Source of the DNA: Bacteroides sp. MSB163
GTDB lineage: Bacteria; Bacteroidota; Bacteroidia; Bacteroidales; Bacteroidaceae
Length of the DNA stretch: 64,000 bases
Assembly (NCBI RefSeq): GCF_036416795.1
Contig: NZ_CP143867.1
Span: 1,054,001 to 1,118,000, forward strand
Reading direction: 5' to 3'
In this document: piece after piece, positions 34,866-44,382 of the stretch
Layout: every line of letters begins with the position of its first letter
Position numbering within the stretch: position 1 is the first letter of the stretch
Translations under genes and position numbers: made by a program
Notes under the pieces: generated by a model
What the model was told of the DNA's origin: nothing
Database searches by the model: none
Seen by the model: only the letters and a program-made list of their open reading frames with translations

Positions 34866-37844
34866 TTATTTGAAACGGATATTCAAGCCTACGCTCAACT
34901 GGGTAGCCGAAGGATAGGCGCTGTTTGTATCTACACCCGGAGTCAGTCCGTTGATGGCAACAGCTGAAGGATCGTTACCGGAATAACCGGTCAGCGTAAA
35001 CAGATTCTTAGCTGTCAGATAAACTCTCATACCTTTGATGAACTTGTTTTCTTTCGGGGTGATGGTATATCCCAGAGTCAGGTTATCCAGCTTAAAGTAA
35101 TCGCCCTTTTCGAGGAAGAAAGAAGAGATAACACCGCCACCGGTTGTAATATCCGCATCTTTTCCATAAGCATCGCGCAGCACATTGTCCGTACCGCAGC
35201 CTTTCAGCCCCATTCCGTAACGACGCATGTTGAAGATTTCAAAACCGAAAGCACCGTTGAACATCAGGCTCAGGTCGAAGTTCTTATAACGGAGCGTATT
35301 ACTCCAGGAAAGATAAGAGGTCGGCGTACCATTACCGATATGGCGTTTGTACTTCACATCTGCCTTGGACACGGGAACCTTTTCGCCTTCATCGGTATAA
35401 ATCATCATATCGCCATTCTCTACACCGGCATACTCGTAGCCATAGAACTGACCGATCTTGCTGCCCTCTTCCACGCGGAAGAAGTATTCGCTGGTACCTA
35501 CACCCGGTTTCTGATACAGTTCCACATAAGAAGCTTTGTACAGGCTGTTGGAGAGTTTATCCAGTTTCGTAGTGCCATAGGAGTAGTTGATACCCGTTGT
35601 CCATTCTACGGGAGTTCCTTTGAAAGCGTCGCCTTCCAGAGAAACTTCGATACCACGGTTCACGGTGGTTCCTACGTTTACCAGAATTGTGGAGTAGATG
35701 TAGGGAGGCTGCGGAGCCGTATAGTTGTAGAGCAAGTCGCGTGACTGGCGGTCGAACCATTCAACAGAACCGCGCAATCTGTTCCACAAGGCAAAGTCAA
35801 CACCAATATTCATACTGACACTCTTCTCCCAGCCCAGTTTAGAGTTGGCATTCACCGAAGGGGCATAACCTGTTACCCAGGCACCATCCATCAGATAGGT
35901 ATCCGTAACATTCAGCTGGGCATTTTTATGAGAGCCGTAAGTGGCCAATGATTGATAGCAATCGAAATCCGAACGGCCTGTTACACCGTATGAGACACGG
36001 GGCTTCAAACTCTGGACAATGTTTTGGTGGTCTTTCAGGAAACCCATATTCGCCATTTCCCAGGCAAGGGAAAGAGACGGGAAAGCGCCCCATTTATGAT
36101 CTGCACCGAATTTGGTAGAGCCTTCGTAACGGATAGAAGCGGAAGCAATCAACAGATTCTTCCAGTTATAGTTAACACGTCCGAAGACACCGATCAGTTT
36201 GGCAAGAGATTTACCGGTACCCATGCTTGCTTTTCCTTTGGCAAGATAAGAACCGCTTCCAAGGTTATTCCAGAGAATATCATCGAAATTGAAGTCACTG
36301 TTTCCGGCTTGCAGGCGTTCCCAGGTGGTTTGCTCGTAGTTGTAGCCTACCATTGCTTTGATGTTGTGGTCCCCCAGATCCAGCGAGTAGTTACCCAACC
36401 ACTCCAGGCGGGAAGTATACCATTTCTGGTAAGTCACTTCTGCACGTCCGTTATAACCGTTCCAGTATGATTCACCGGCGGTGGAAGGGGTATAATAGTG
36501 CTGTTTCAGATCGTTGTAGTGCAAAGAGTAGCTCAATGAAGTATTCAGCATTTGCTTTTCCGAACGGATCAGGTTGACTTTTACCTCAGCAGTACCCAAC
36601 AGGTAAACGCGCTGTCCGTTATTGTCAATCTCTTTCAGTTCCTGCACCGGGTTACGTGCTCCGGTAGGAGACGTAGGCTGGAAGTAAGTTCCGTCCTCGT
36701 TATACAAAGGCATGGTAGGATTCATGCTCAGGGCAGTATCAAACATACCATCGTTACCCCATACTTCATTCACGCGACGGGCGTTGAGTGAACCGTTCAG
36801 TTCTACGATTCCATCCATCATACGCTGGTTCAGGACAAAGCGTCCGCCAAATTCTTCGCGGCTGCTGTTCAGATCGAGACCGGTTGCTTTCTTATAATTG
36901 AAAGAAGCGCCATAGTATCCGTTCTTGGTACTGCCGTCGATAGAAAGATATTGGTTGTTATCATACGAGAAGTCGCGCAGCAACAGGTCATACCAATCAG
37001 TAGAATACCCATAATCCGTTGCACGGCGGGAACGACGGAATTCGTCTGCGCTCAAGATATCCGGGCCACTCTTTGCCAGGTTCACACCGAACCAGCTGTC
37101 GTAAGTCACTTGGGCACGTCCGGCTTCTCCGGCTCCCTTACGGGTAGTAATCAGGATTACACCATTGGCACCACGTGTTCCGTAGATAGCGGCGGAAGCG
37201 GCATCTTTCAGTACGGTCATCGACTCAATGTCCTGTGCTGCCAGGTTGCGGATATCGCCACCTGCCACACCATCAATTACCACTAACGGGTCATTGGATG
37301 CCGAAATAGAGGTTGCACCACGAATCTGAAGAGAGGAACTTGCATTCGGATTGGCTGCCGCCGTATTGTTTACGGTCAAACCGGCTACTTTACCGGTCAG
37401 CATCTCCATCGGATTGTTCATGGAACCTTGCAGGAACTTCGATCTGTCTACCTGCACAATGGAACTGGAAAGTTCTTTCTTGCTCAATGAACCGTAGCCC
37501 ACTACCACAACTTCATCCAGTGCCTGGGCATCTTCCGACAGCACTACATTGATTTCTTTGCGTCCGCTACAGGGGATTTCTTGTGTTTTGTAGCCAATAA
37601 AGGAGAAAACAAGGACGGAAGAAGGCTTCACGCCCGACAAAGTGTAGTTACCGTCAATATCGGTAATGATACCATTAGTTGTACCTTTCACGGTTACGTT
37701 AGCACCGATTACAGTTTCGCCCGTGGTATCCGTTACTTTTCCTTTCACGGTTAAATCCTGGGCAAAGGATGCCACTGCAAAAAGTAATCCGGCCATAAGA
37801 AGTAGAGACCGGCACAAACATAACTTTGTTCTTTTTACATTCAT
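34866..37844 (-). CDS. susC: SusC-like TonB-dependent outer membrane transporter
   Basis: A 992-residue SusC/RagA-type receptor from the ATG at 37844 (MNVKRTKLC then a signal peptide ending ASFAQ); an in-frame start 57 bases upstream adds no signal. A carboxypeptidase-regulatory-like domain (about 30-105; VKGKVTDTTGETVIGANV) is followed by a TonB box region (LDEVVVVGYG), the plug (about 115-230; GTRGANGVILITTRKG) and the beta-barrel, ending in a C-terminal Phe-containing strand. It imports oligosaccharides with SusD. A 200-base space lies ahead of it, bordered by the susR-like gene, where SusR-dependent control would act. Confidence 0.95.
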   Translation of the reverse strand: MNVKRTKLCLCRSLLLMAGLLFAVASFAQDLTVKGKVTDTTGETVIGANVTVKGTTNGIITDIDGNYTLSGVKPSSVLVFSFIGYKTQEIPCSGRKEINVVLSEDAQALDEVVVVGYGSLSKKELSSSIVQVDRSKFLQGSMNNPMEMLTGKVAGLTVNNTAAANPNASSSLQIRGATSISASNDPLVVIDGVAGGDIRNLAAQDIESMTVLKDAASAAIYGTRGANGVILITTRKGAGEAGRAQVTYDSWFGVNLAKSGPDILSADEFRRSRRATDYGYSTDWYDLLLRDFSYDNNQYLSIDGSTKNGYYGASFNYKKATGLDLNSSREEFGGRFVLNQRMMDGIVELNGSLNARRVNEVWGNDGMFDTALSMNPTMPLYNEDGTYFQPTSPTGARNPVQELKEIDNNGQRVYLLGTAEVKVNLIRSEKQMLNTSLSYSLHYNDLKQHYYTPSTAGESYWNGYNGRAEVTYQKWYTSRLEWLGNYSLDLGDHNIKAMVGYNYEQTTWERLQAGNSDFNFDDILWNNLGSGSYLAKGKASMGTGKSLAKLIGVFGRVNYNWKNLLIASASIRYEGSTKFGADHKWGAFPSLSLAWEMANMGFLKDHQNIVQSLKPRVSYGVTGRSDFDCYQSLATYGSHKNAQLNVTDTYLMDGAWVTGYAPSVNANSKLGWEKSVSMNIGVDFALWNRLRGSVEWFDRQSRDLLYNYTAPQPPYIYSTILVNVGTTVNRGIEVSLEGDAFKGTPVEWTTGINYSYGTTKLDKLSNSLYKASYVELYQKPGVGTSEYFFRVEEGSKIGQFYGYEYAGVENGDMMIYTDEGEKVPVSKADVKYKRHIGNGTPTSYLSWSNTLRYKNFDLSLMFNGAFGFEIFNMRRYGMGLKGCGTDNVLRDAYGKDADITTGGGVISSFFLEKGDYFKLDNLTLGYTITPKENKFIKGMRVYLTAKNLFTLTGYSGNDPSAVAINGLTPGVDTNSAYPSATQLSVGLNIRFK

Positions 37845-38048
37845 ACTATTAGTTTTTAGATTAGCAATCATTCTGTTCACCTCCACAGGTTGAGGCGACA
37901 ATGCAAATGTCTGTAAAAAGAAGGGGGAAGAAAAAGAGGACTAAAGAAAATCTAGGTTAACAAAAGGAACAAAACATTATATATCAGCAAGATAAAGCAA
38001 ATAAAAGGCGTTAAAAAACTAAATAAGAACAAAGAAAAACACACCTCA

Positions 38049-39704
38049 CTAACCAGCAAAAGACCCAATCTTCATCACCTCTTCCTCAAAATTATCACGG
38101 CAAAGAGAGCGATTCTTCAATTTGGAGCGGTAGGTATAAATAGTAGTAATGGAATAACGCAGGAAACCTGCAATCTTGGCACTGTCCGTAATTCCCAGGC
38201 GAATTAAGGCGAATATACGAAGTTCTGTTGTCAGCCGTTCATCCTGTTTAGGAATAATTCTTTCTTCTTCCGGTAACAGCTCATTAAAGCGTTTCACGAA
38301 ATCAGGGAAAATACTAAGGAATGAATTATCAAAGTTCTGATAGAATTCTTTCAGCTCCTCATCGATGAAACGGGACGATTTCAACGTTTTGTAGAGTTCC
38401 TCCACCTTTCCCGAAGCAGCCTGTTTGTTAAGCATCCGGCGGTATCCCTCCAACTTGTCAATGTATGTGGAACACAATCCCATAAACCGACCGACATACT
38501 CCTCTTTAATATGATTAGCCTCCGTCAACGAGTTATTCGTTTCGTGCTGTCTCTGATTTACTTCGATTAATCTTTCATTCAGAAGTTTCAGCTCTTCATT
38601 CATAGCCAGCAAATCCTGTCGCGCACGGGCCAGCTTCTTCACCTGACGAATTACATACCAGACCGCACATGCCAGAAACAGCGTCAGTAAACTGGTAACA
38701 ACCAGGAAGATCTGTAACACCTGCTGATGCTTCTGTTTCTCCACCTGATAGGCATGGTCTATGACCGGGAGCATCCTTGAAGCCTGCACATTCCGAAGAC
38801 GGGCATTGTAGAAATTGGCATCTTCCATACTGCGCTTCATATAAACATCCGCCCGTTGCAATTGTCCCTCTTCATATAACAGTTCCGCCAATGCACGCAA
38901 GGAATTATTCTCTTTCACCACACCACGAATATCGGCAATTGCACTCTTTATCAAATATTCTTTTTGCTTTTCCCGCTGTCCCGTACTCTGATAGATAAAA
39001 GCTAGAATAGAGGTCACCACTGCATAGTCCCGTGTATCCGGTGAAAGCTTTTGCTGATAGGCTTCCAACATTTCAATGGCTTCCTCTCCTCTTCCTTGTT
39101 GCAGAAGTTCGGGAGTATAAGCTATGACATACTGATAAGACCCTTCTTCTACCATCTGCAATACAGAGTCGCGGTAGGTATACAGGTTATTCAGATATTC
39201 GATCTGATATTCGTCGTCCATCGCATACTCTGCATGATAGAGATAAATATCCTCAAAAGTGATGTAATATTCAATGAGTTGTTCTCTGGAAAGTTGCTTG
39301 CTATCTATAGACTTCAACAAGGCCACGCCTTCTGCATACAGACCTGTCTTTCCCAGGATGCTTGCCTTCTTCAGTTTGGCTTCATCCAGCCAGTCTTGAT
39401 TGTTGTGCTGAAGGGCAATCTCGATATTGCGATTGATATAATGTCTTGCTGAATCGCAAATATACGCTTCATATTCATCAAAAAGTTGTTGATTGATTTG
39501 GTATTCCTCGGAAGGAGAAGTACTCTTACGAGTCCGGAAATATTCTTTGATCTGATCAATGCGTTTCAGCCTGGCTTGCTCGTATTGAGTGGTGTTCTCA
39601 ATTGTCCTGTCCAGAACCACCAGTAAAGAATCTATTTTCTCCTGCGCTTGCAGAAGGCAACAGAACAGCAAAGAAATTACAAAAAGCAGGTACCGGTCTT
39701 TCAT
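38049..39704 (-). CDS. susR: SusR-like membrane-bound transcription activator (DUF6377)
   Basis: A 551-residue regulator. A signal peptide or anchor (MKDRYLLFVISLLFCCLLQAQ) is followed by a periplasmic TPR-like sensor (about 22-330), one membrane helix at about 336-358 (FLVVTSLLTLFLACAVWYV), a coiled coil (about 360-415), and a cytoplasmic DUF6377-type part ending in a LuxR-like helix-turn-helix (LGITDSAKIAGFLRYSITTI). This matches SusR of B. thetaiotaomicron, which senses maltose or larger and activates the sus genes. It is read in the same direction as, and just before, susC. A -7 box lies 25 bases upstream. Confidence 0.88.
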   Translation of the reverse strand: MKDRYLLFVISLLFCCLLQAQEKIDSLLVVLDRTIENTTQYEQARLKRIDQIKEYFRTRKSTSPSEEYQINQQLFDEYEAYICDSARHYINRNIEIALQHNNQDWLDEAKLKKASILGKTGLYAEGVALLKSIDSKQLSREQLIEYYITFEDIYLYHAEYAMDDEYQIEYLNNLYTYRDSVLQMVEEGSYQYVIAYTPELLQQGRGEEAIEMLEAYQQKLSPDTRDYAVVTSILAFIYQSTGQREKQKEYLIKSAIADIRGVVKENNSLRALAELLYEEGQLQRADVYMKRSMEDANFYNARLRNVQASRMLPVIDHAYQVEKQKHQQVLQIFLVVTSLLTLFLACAVWYVIRQVKKLARARQDLLAMNEELKLLNERLIEVNQRQHETNNSLTEANHIKEEYVGRFMGLCSTYIDKLEGYRRMLNKQAASGKVEELYKTLKSSRFIDEELKEFYQNFDNSFLSIFPDFVKRFNELLPEEERIIPKQDERLTTELRIFALIRLGITDSAKIAGFLRYSITTIYTYRSKLKNRSLCRDNFEEEVMKIGSFAG

Positions 39705-39728
39705 GCTTACAAACGTTTACGAACAGGA

Positions 39729-39736
39729 CAAAGATA
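39729..39736 (-). promoter_or_regulatory. -7 box TATCTTTG of the susR-like gene
   Basis: TATCTTTG on the minus strand, 25 bases before the ATG at 39704. No clear -33 is seen. The remaining space to 39979 is AT-rich and gene-free. Confidence 0.5.
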
Positions 39737-39979
39737 TAAAATCCTACTATAATAACCATCTTACCGGTTCGTTTTTAATAAATCGCCTCAACTTTGAAGA
39801 GTATATATACATAAAAGGGACGCTGCATCTCGCGGCGTCCCATCTATCTTAGTTAGTTTTTATAAGAATTTGAGAGAATTGAAACTTCACAGCCTCAATT
39901 TGTTGTTTTAATAAAGCACACTAACTATATTTATGTTTAAAGCAAATGAAAATGTTATTCTTAAAAGCAAATGAAAACG

Positions 39980-40468
39980 TTACTTCTTCAGTTCCACCTT
40001 CTTGTCTACCCGTTGCAGACTATCCAGAATCTGTTGTTCATGGGTAATCGTCACGTCTCCCGAGAGAGCTACCGAAGGTGTGGTAATTTGTTTGCCTATC
40101 GTATCGGCTGCGGCCACTTCTTTTACATCACTATAGAATGAATGCTGCATCACATTCCCTAATGAAAGTACCACTGCCACTACTGCGGCGGCCTTGAACA
40201 GCGGAACGAAACGTGCGGTAAGCGTCAAGCGTTTTGCCTTTACCACCGGAGTCTCCACTTCTGCAAGCACGCGGGCGTCGAAATCTGCTCCCAGCCCCAC
40301 TTCTTGTTGCAGTTGCTGATATACGAACAAGTCTTTGTAGCGAAGCAAATGCTCCGGAACGTCGCTTCCGTTAAAGAAAGCACGCAACTGCGCTTCTTCC
40401 TCAAGGGAAGTCTCACACTGCCAGTAACGTTCTAAAAGTTGTTCTATATATTTACAGTCCATAACCAT
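39980..40468 (-). CDS. Putative anti-sigma factor
   Basis: A 162-residue protein: an N-terminal zinc-finger-like or helical part (DCKYIEQLLERYWQCETSLEEE), one membrane segment at about 90-107 (FKAAAVVAVVLSLG) and a short extracytoplasmic tail. The starting ATG could be 40468 or 40462 (MDCKYIE). It overlaps the sigma factor gene by 11-17 bases, a typical anti-sigma arrangement. I do not recognise a specific family, so the role rests on gene order and layout. Confidence 0.72.
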   Translation of the reverse strand: MVMDCKYIEQLLERYWQCETSLEEEAQLRAFFNGSDVPEHLLRYKDLFVYQQLQQEVGLGADFDARVLAEVETPVVKAKRLTLTARFVPLFKAAAVVAVVLSLGNVMQHSFYSDVKEVAAADTIGKQITTPSVALSGDVTITHEQQILDSLQRVDKKVELKK

Positions 40469-40961
40469 CTATATCTAAATACCGTTGTTTTACTTTTTGC
40501 CTCGCCCTGAAGAGGTTCACTTTTACCTGTTCCTCCGTCAAATGCAGGACGACCGCAATTTCTTTATAACTCTTACCCTCTATATCCCGAAGCTGCATGA
40601 TCAGCCTTTGTTTATCGGGAAGTTCATTGACCAGACGATGGATGAGTGTCATTTGCTCTTTATCCACCAAGTGATCGTAAGGGTTGGATGCTCCGGAAGT
40701 CTGTTCCATTTCAGGTGTCAGTTCCACGGTCTGAGCGTCTTTTCTTTCGCTACGGTCTATTGCCAGGTTCTTTCCCACTGTCAGGCAATAAGCCTCGATA
40801 GAACCGAATTGCGTCCACTCATCACGTTTGTTCCAGACTCTTATCAGTGTTTCCTGCACAACGTCTTCTGCCTCTGCTCTGTCGAAAGTAATCCGGAGAG
40901 CCAACCGAAAGAGTTTGTCTTTCAGAGGGAGAATGTCATTCCGAAAACTGATTTCTTGCAT
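40452..40961 (-). CDS. ECF-type RNA polymerase sigma factor
   Basis: A 169-residue sigma-70 family protein. Region 2 is at about 10-80 (DRAEAEDVVQETLIRVWNKRDEW) and region 4 at about 110-160 (LPDKQRLIMQLRDIEGKSYK, then EIAVVLHLTEEQVKVNLFRA). It would direct polymerase to a small regulon under control of the membrane anti-sigma factor encoded just downstream. No target promoter can be assigned from this window. Confidence 0.93.
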   Translation of the reverse strand: MQEISFRNDILPLKDKLFRLALRITFDRAEAEDVVQETLIRVWNKRDEWTQFGSIEAYCLTVGKNLAIDRSERKDAQTVELTPEMEQTSGASNPYDHLVDKEQMTLIHRLVNELPDKQRLIMQLRDIEGKSYKEIAVVLHLTEEQVKVNLFRARQKVKQRYLDIDGYGL

Positions 40962-41022
40962 CTCTATTAATAATGACGGTTAAGTATATGGAAAGTTACA
41001 GTTGATCACCACTTTTTTTGAA

Positions 41023-41796
41023 TTATTTTTTGATGCGGGTTCCACTATTCTCGTTAATTGCTGACGCTAAGGTAATTACCACTTCAGTTACTCCCGCATT
41101 CAAAGCTTCAAAAGAATTCTCCAGCTTAGGTATCATACCTCCTTGGATAACACCGTCCGCTACGTATTGTTTGAATTCGGCAGGAGTGATCTGGGGTATC
41201 ACGCTATCGTCATCGTTCTCGTCACGAAGCACACCCTTCTTCTCAAAACAGAATACCAATGTCACATCGAACAAAGCGGCAAGGGCTTTTGCAGTCTCTC
41301 CTGCAATCGTATCGGCATTTGTATTCAACAGATTGCCTGCACCGTCGTGCGTCAGCGGAGCCATTACGGGCACTACTCCTTTATGGATCAAATCACCCAG
41401 AAACTCTGCATTCACTTGCTTTACATCACCCACAAAGCCATAGTCAACGTCTTTCACCGGGCGCTTTACGGAACGGATTACATCCATATCCGCGCCTGTC
41501 AATCCCAGTGCATTGACACCACGCGCCTGAAGTCCGGCTACAATATTCTTGTTCACCAGCCCGCCGTACACCATCGTCACTACTTTCAGCGTTTCGGCAT
41601 CCGTGATACGACGCCCGTTTACCATCTGGCTTTCAATGCCCAGTCGGGCAGCCAATTTTGTGGCCGAACGGCCACCTCCGTGTACCAAGACTTTGTAGCC
41701 CTCGATAGCTGCAAAGTCATCCAACAACTTATGGAGGGTAGCTTCTTCCTCCACGATTTTGCCACCCACCTTTATTACTGTCAGTTTTTCTCTCAT
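41023..41796 (-). CDS. argB: N-acetylglutamate kinase family (ArgB)
   Basis: A 257-residue amino-acid kinase: KVGGKIVE at the start, VLVHGGGRSATKLA for substrate binding, and TNADTIAGETAKAL near the end. It phosphorylates the acylated glutamate in arginine synthesis. In Bacteroides fragilis the pathway is known to use N-succinyl in place of N-acetyl intermediates, so the natural substrate here may be N-succinylglutamate. It is 4 bases downstream of speA, so arginine synthesis and arginine decarboxylation are co-transcribed. Confidence 0.94.
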   Translation of the reverse strand: MREKLTVIKVGGKIVEEEATLHKLLDDFAAIEGYKVLVHGGGRSATKLAARLGIESQMVNGRRITDAETLKVVTMVYGGLVNKNIVAGLQARGVNALGLTGADMDVIRSVKRPVKDVDYGFVGDVKQVNAEFLGDLIHKGVVPVMAPLTHDGAGNLLNTNADTIAGETAKALAALFDVTLVFCFEKKGVLRDENDDDSVIPQITPAEFKQYVADGVIQGGMIPKLENSFEALNAGVTEVVITLASAINENSGTRIKK

Positions 41797-41800
41797 ATTC

Positions 41801-43693
41801 TTATTCCAAATAAGTATATCCGTACAGACCGGAACGATAATTGGAAAGGAATTCTTTTCCTTCTTCCAACGAAATACGTCCCTCTTTTACTGATTGAGTC
41901 ACCCAAGTCTCCAGTGTACGCACCAGTTTCTTAGGACTATATTGAACATAGTCAAGCACTTCCGCTACAGTTTCGCCATCAATCACTTGTTCGATGGTAT
42001 ATCCTTTCTCATTAACAGATACATGCACAGCATTCGTATCACCGAAAAGATTATGCATATCACCCAGAATCTCCTGATAGGCACCTACCAGGAACACACC
42101 CATATAATAAGGTTCCTTACTCTTTAAAGAATGAGTGGGCAGATAGTGTGCCACATTCTTAGTCGAGATAAAGTTAGCGATCTTTCCATCCGAGTCACAA
42201 GTGATGTCCTGCAAGGTTGCCGCACGGTCGGGACGTTCGTCCAGACGCTGAATGGGCATAATCGGGAATATCTGGTCGATGGCCCAGGAATCCGGCAAGG
42301 ACTGGAACAGCGAGAAGTTACAGAAATATTTATCCGCCAACAGTTTCGGCAATCCGCGAAGTTCATCGGGAGCATGCTTCAAGCCGCCTGCAATCTGGTT
42401 CACCTCACGCATAACAGACCAGTAAAGACGCTCAATCTGCGCACGTGTTTTCAAATCCACGATTCCATGACTGAACAAGTCGAGCGCTTCTTCACGAATT
42501 TGCTGTGCATCGTGCCAGGCTTCCAGCATCTTATTTTGATTCAATGTGTCCCAGATGCCATAAAGTTCCTGCACCAGTTCATGGTCTTCCTCAGTTACTT
42601 CTTCATCATCGTCCCATTCGGGCAAAGTGGTGGTTTCCAACACTTCAAAAATAAGCACGGAATGATGGGCAGTCAGTGCACGTCCACTTTCCGTAATAAT
42701 ATTGGGATGGGGAATATCATTTTTATCACTGGCATCCACCAAAGTGGAAATAGAGTCATTCACATATTCCTGAATGGAATAATTGACGCTGCTTTCGCTG
42801 CTAGACGAGCGTGTTCCATCGTAGTCTACGCCCAAGCCACCACCGATATCTACGAATTCTACTTTGAATCCCATAGAGTGAAGCTGCACATAGAATTGAG
42901 ACGCTTCGCGCAAGGCTGTCTTAATGCGACGGATTTTTGTCACCTGGCTTCCGATATGGAAATGTATCAATTTCAGACAATCTTTCAGTCCTTTTGAGTC
43001 TAAAAAGTCGAGTGCTTCGAGCAATTCACTGGAACTGAGTCCGAACTTGCTTGCATCACCGCCTGAATCTTCCCATTTGCCGCTTCCTGAAGAAGCCAGC
43101 TTGATACGAATACCAATGTTAGGCATAACATTCAACTGCTTCGCCATCTTGGCTATCAGCTTTAGCTCGTTCATTTTTTCTACTACAAGAAAAATGCGTT
43201 TTCCCATCTTCTGGGCAAGCAAAGCCAACTCTATATAGCTCTCATCCTTATAGCCGTTGCAGATAATCAACGAGTCAGAATCTGAGTTAATAGCAATCAC
43301 GGCATGAAGTTCAGGCTTCGACCCGGCTTCCAACCCGAGATTGAATTTCTTTCCATGGCTGATAATCTCTTCAACCACAGGGCGCATCTGATTAACCTTG
43401 ATAGGATAGATGATAAAGTTCTGCGCTTTATAGCCGTATTCCTCAGCGGCCTGCCTAAAACATGAAGAAGTCTTCTCAATCCGGTTGTCCAGAATATCGG
43501 GAAAACGTATCAGCATAGGAGCCGCCACGTCTCGCAATTGCAACTCATCCACCAATTCTTTCAAATCGACGCCGACACCGTTTTTACGAGGTGTCACCAC
43601 TACATGACCTTTGTCATTGATACCAAAGTACGAAGTGCCCCAACCTGTAATGTTGTAAAGCTCTTCTGAATCTTCAATACGCCATTTTCTCAT
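41801..43693 (-). CDS. speA: Biosynthetic arginine decarboxylase
   Basis: A 630-residue PLP enzyme of the SpeA family, making agmatine from arginine for polyamine synthesis. The PLP lysine is near residue 101 in YPIKVNQMRPV, the glycine-rich phosphate loop is VDIGGGLGVDYDG, and the C-terminal block has GAYQEILGDMHNLFGDTNAV. Length matches the family. First gene of a two-gene unit with argB. A -7 box lies 44 bases upstream. Confidence 0.96.
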   Translation of the reverse strand: MRKWRIEDSEELYNITGWGTSYFGINDKGHVVVTPRKNGVGVDLKELVDELQLRDVAAPMLIRFPDILDNRIEKTSSCFRQAAEEYGYKAQNFIIYPIKVNQMRPVVEEIISHGKKFNLGLEAGSKPELHAVIAINSDSDSLIICNGYKDESYIELALLAQKMGKRIFLVVEKMNELKLIAKMAKQLNVMPNIGIRIKLASSGSGKWEDSGGDASKFGLSSSELLEALDFLDSKGLKDCLKLIHFHIGSQVTKIRRIKTALREASQFYVQLHSMGFKVEFVDIGGGLGVDYDGTRSSSSESSVNYSIQEYVNDSISTLVDASDKNDIPHPNIITESGRALTAHHSVLIFEVLETTTLPEWDDDEEVTEEDHELVQELYGIWDTLNQNKMLEAWHDAQQIREEALDLFSHGIVDLKTRAQIERLYWSVMREVNQIAGGLKHAPDELRGLPKLLADKYFCNFSLFQSLPDSWAIDQIFPIMPIQRLDERPDRAATLQDITCDSDGKIANFISTKNVAHYLPTHSLKSKEPYYMGVFLVGAYQEILGDMHNLFGDTNAVHVSVNEKGYTIEQVIDGETVAEVLDYVQYSPKKLVRTLETWVTQSVKEGRISLEEGKEFLSNYRSGLYGYTYLE

Positions 43694-43736
43694 TTTTTGT
43701 AACTCAGATGTTTGTTGTTTGATTTTAATAGGGCGA

Positions 43737-43744
43737 CAAAAATA
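43737..43744 (-). promoter_or_regulatory. -7 box TATTTTTG of speA-argB
   Basis: TATTTTTG on the minus strand fits TAnnTTTG and is 44 bases before the speA ATG. A -33 is not evident. Confidence 0.4.
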
Positions 43745-43800
43745 CGATAATTCTCGATATTTATTGCGTTTTCCTCCTAAAATTACACATTTACAAGCGG

Positions 43801-44328
43801 TTAAATGCCCAGCAAGTTACGTAATTGCTGCACAGAGTCCGCAATTTGCCGACGGCTTTCCAACTGTCCGGCATCAAAACGGTACCTTGCCTTGCCATAG
43901 TGCGGCGCACGTTTTTCCAAGGCTTCTACAATAAAAGCTCGCAAGTCTTCGTCCGTTTTCCCTTGCAGAATGGGACGCTGCTGTGTAGCCACTCGCAGCC
44001 GGCGGAACAAAACGTCAGGATGAACATCCAGAAAAACGGTCTGTCCGTGTTCGTTCATATACTCCATGTTATCGAAGAAGCAAGGAGTGCCGCCTCCGGT
44101 CGAAATAATGACGTTTTCAAACTCAGCCACTTCATGCAGCATGGTTCGTTCCAGTTCACGAAAAGAGGCCTCTCCCCGCTCGGTGAACAGCTCACGTATG
44201 GATTTGTGAAGACGTTCTTCGATATACCAGTCCAGATCTATGAACGGTATATTCAGTTCGCGGGCAAAAGCCTTTCCTAAAGTTGTTTTACCGGCTCCCA
44301 TGTAGCCGGTTAAAAAAATACGTATCAT
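43801..44328 (-). CDS. aroK: Shikimate kinase
   Basis: A 175-residue AroK/AroL-type kinase of the shikimate pathway. The Walker A motif is GYMGAGKTTLGKAFA (about 8-22), the shikimate site DLDWYIEER (about 32-40) and ISTGGGTPCF (about 76-85), and the lid has TQQRPIL. Monocistronic, with a -7 box 20 bases upstream. Confidence 0.95.
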   Translation of the reverse strand: MIRIFLTGYMGAGKTTLGKAFARELNIPFIDLDWYIEERLHKSIRELFTERGEASFRELERTMLHEVAEFENVIISTGGGTPCFFDNMEYMNEHGQTVFLDVHPDVLFRRLRVATQQRPILQGKTDEDLRAFIVEALEKRAPHYGKARYRFDAGQLESRRQIADSVQQLRNLLGI

Positions 44329-44347
44329 AAGCGCTTACCTTTGCGTA

Positions 44348-44355
44348 CAAAGGTA
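44348..44355 (-). promoter_or_regulatory. -7 box TACCTTTG of aroK within a symmetric element
   Basis: TACCTTTG on the minus strand (44355-44348) lies 20 bases before the aroK ATG. The plus strand shows the same word at 44336-44343, so the two boxes face each other across CGTA. The plus-strand copy faces the 3' end of the convergent-side gene and has no obvious target. Confidence 0.45.
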
Positions 44356-44382
44356 AGCAATTCTATTCTGAGAGATTTACTA

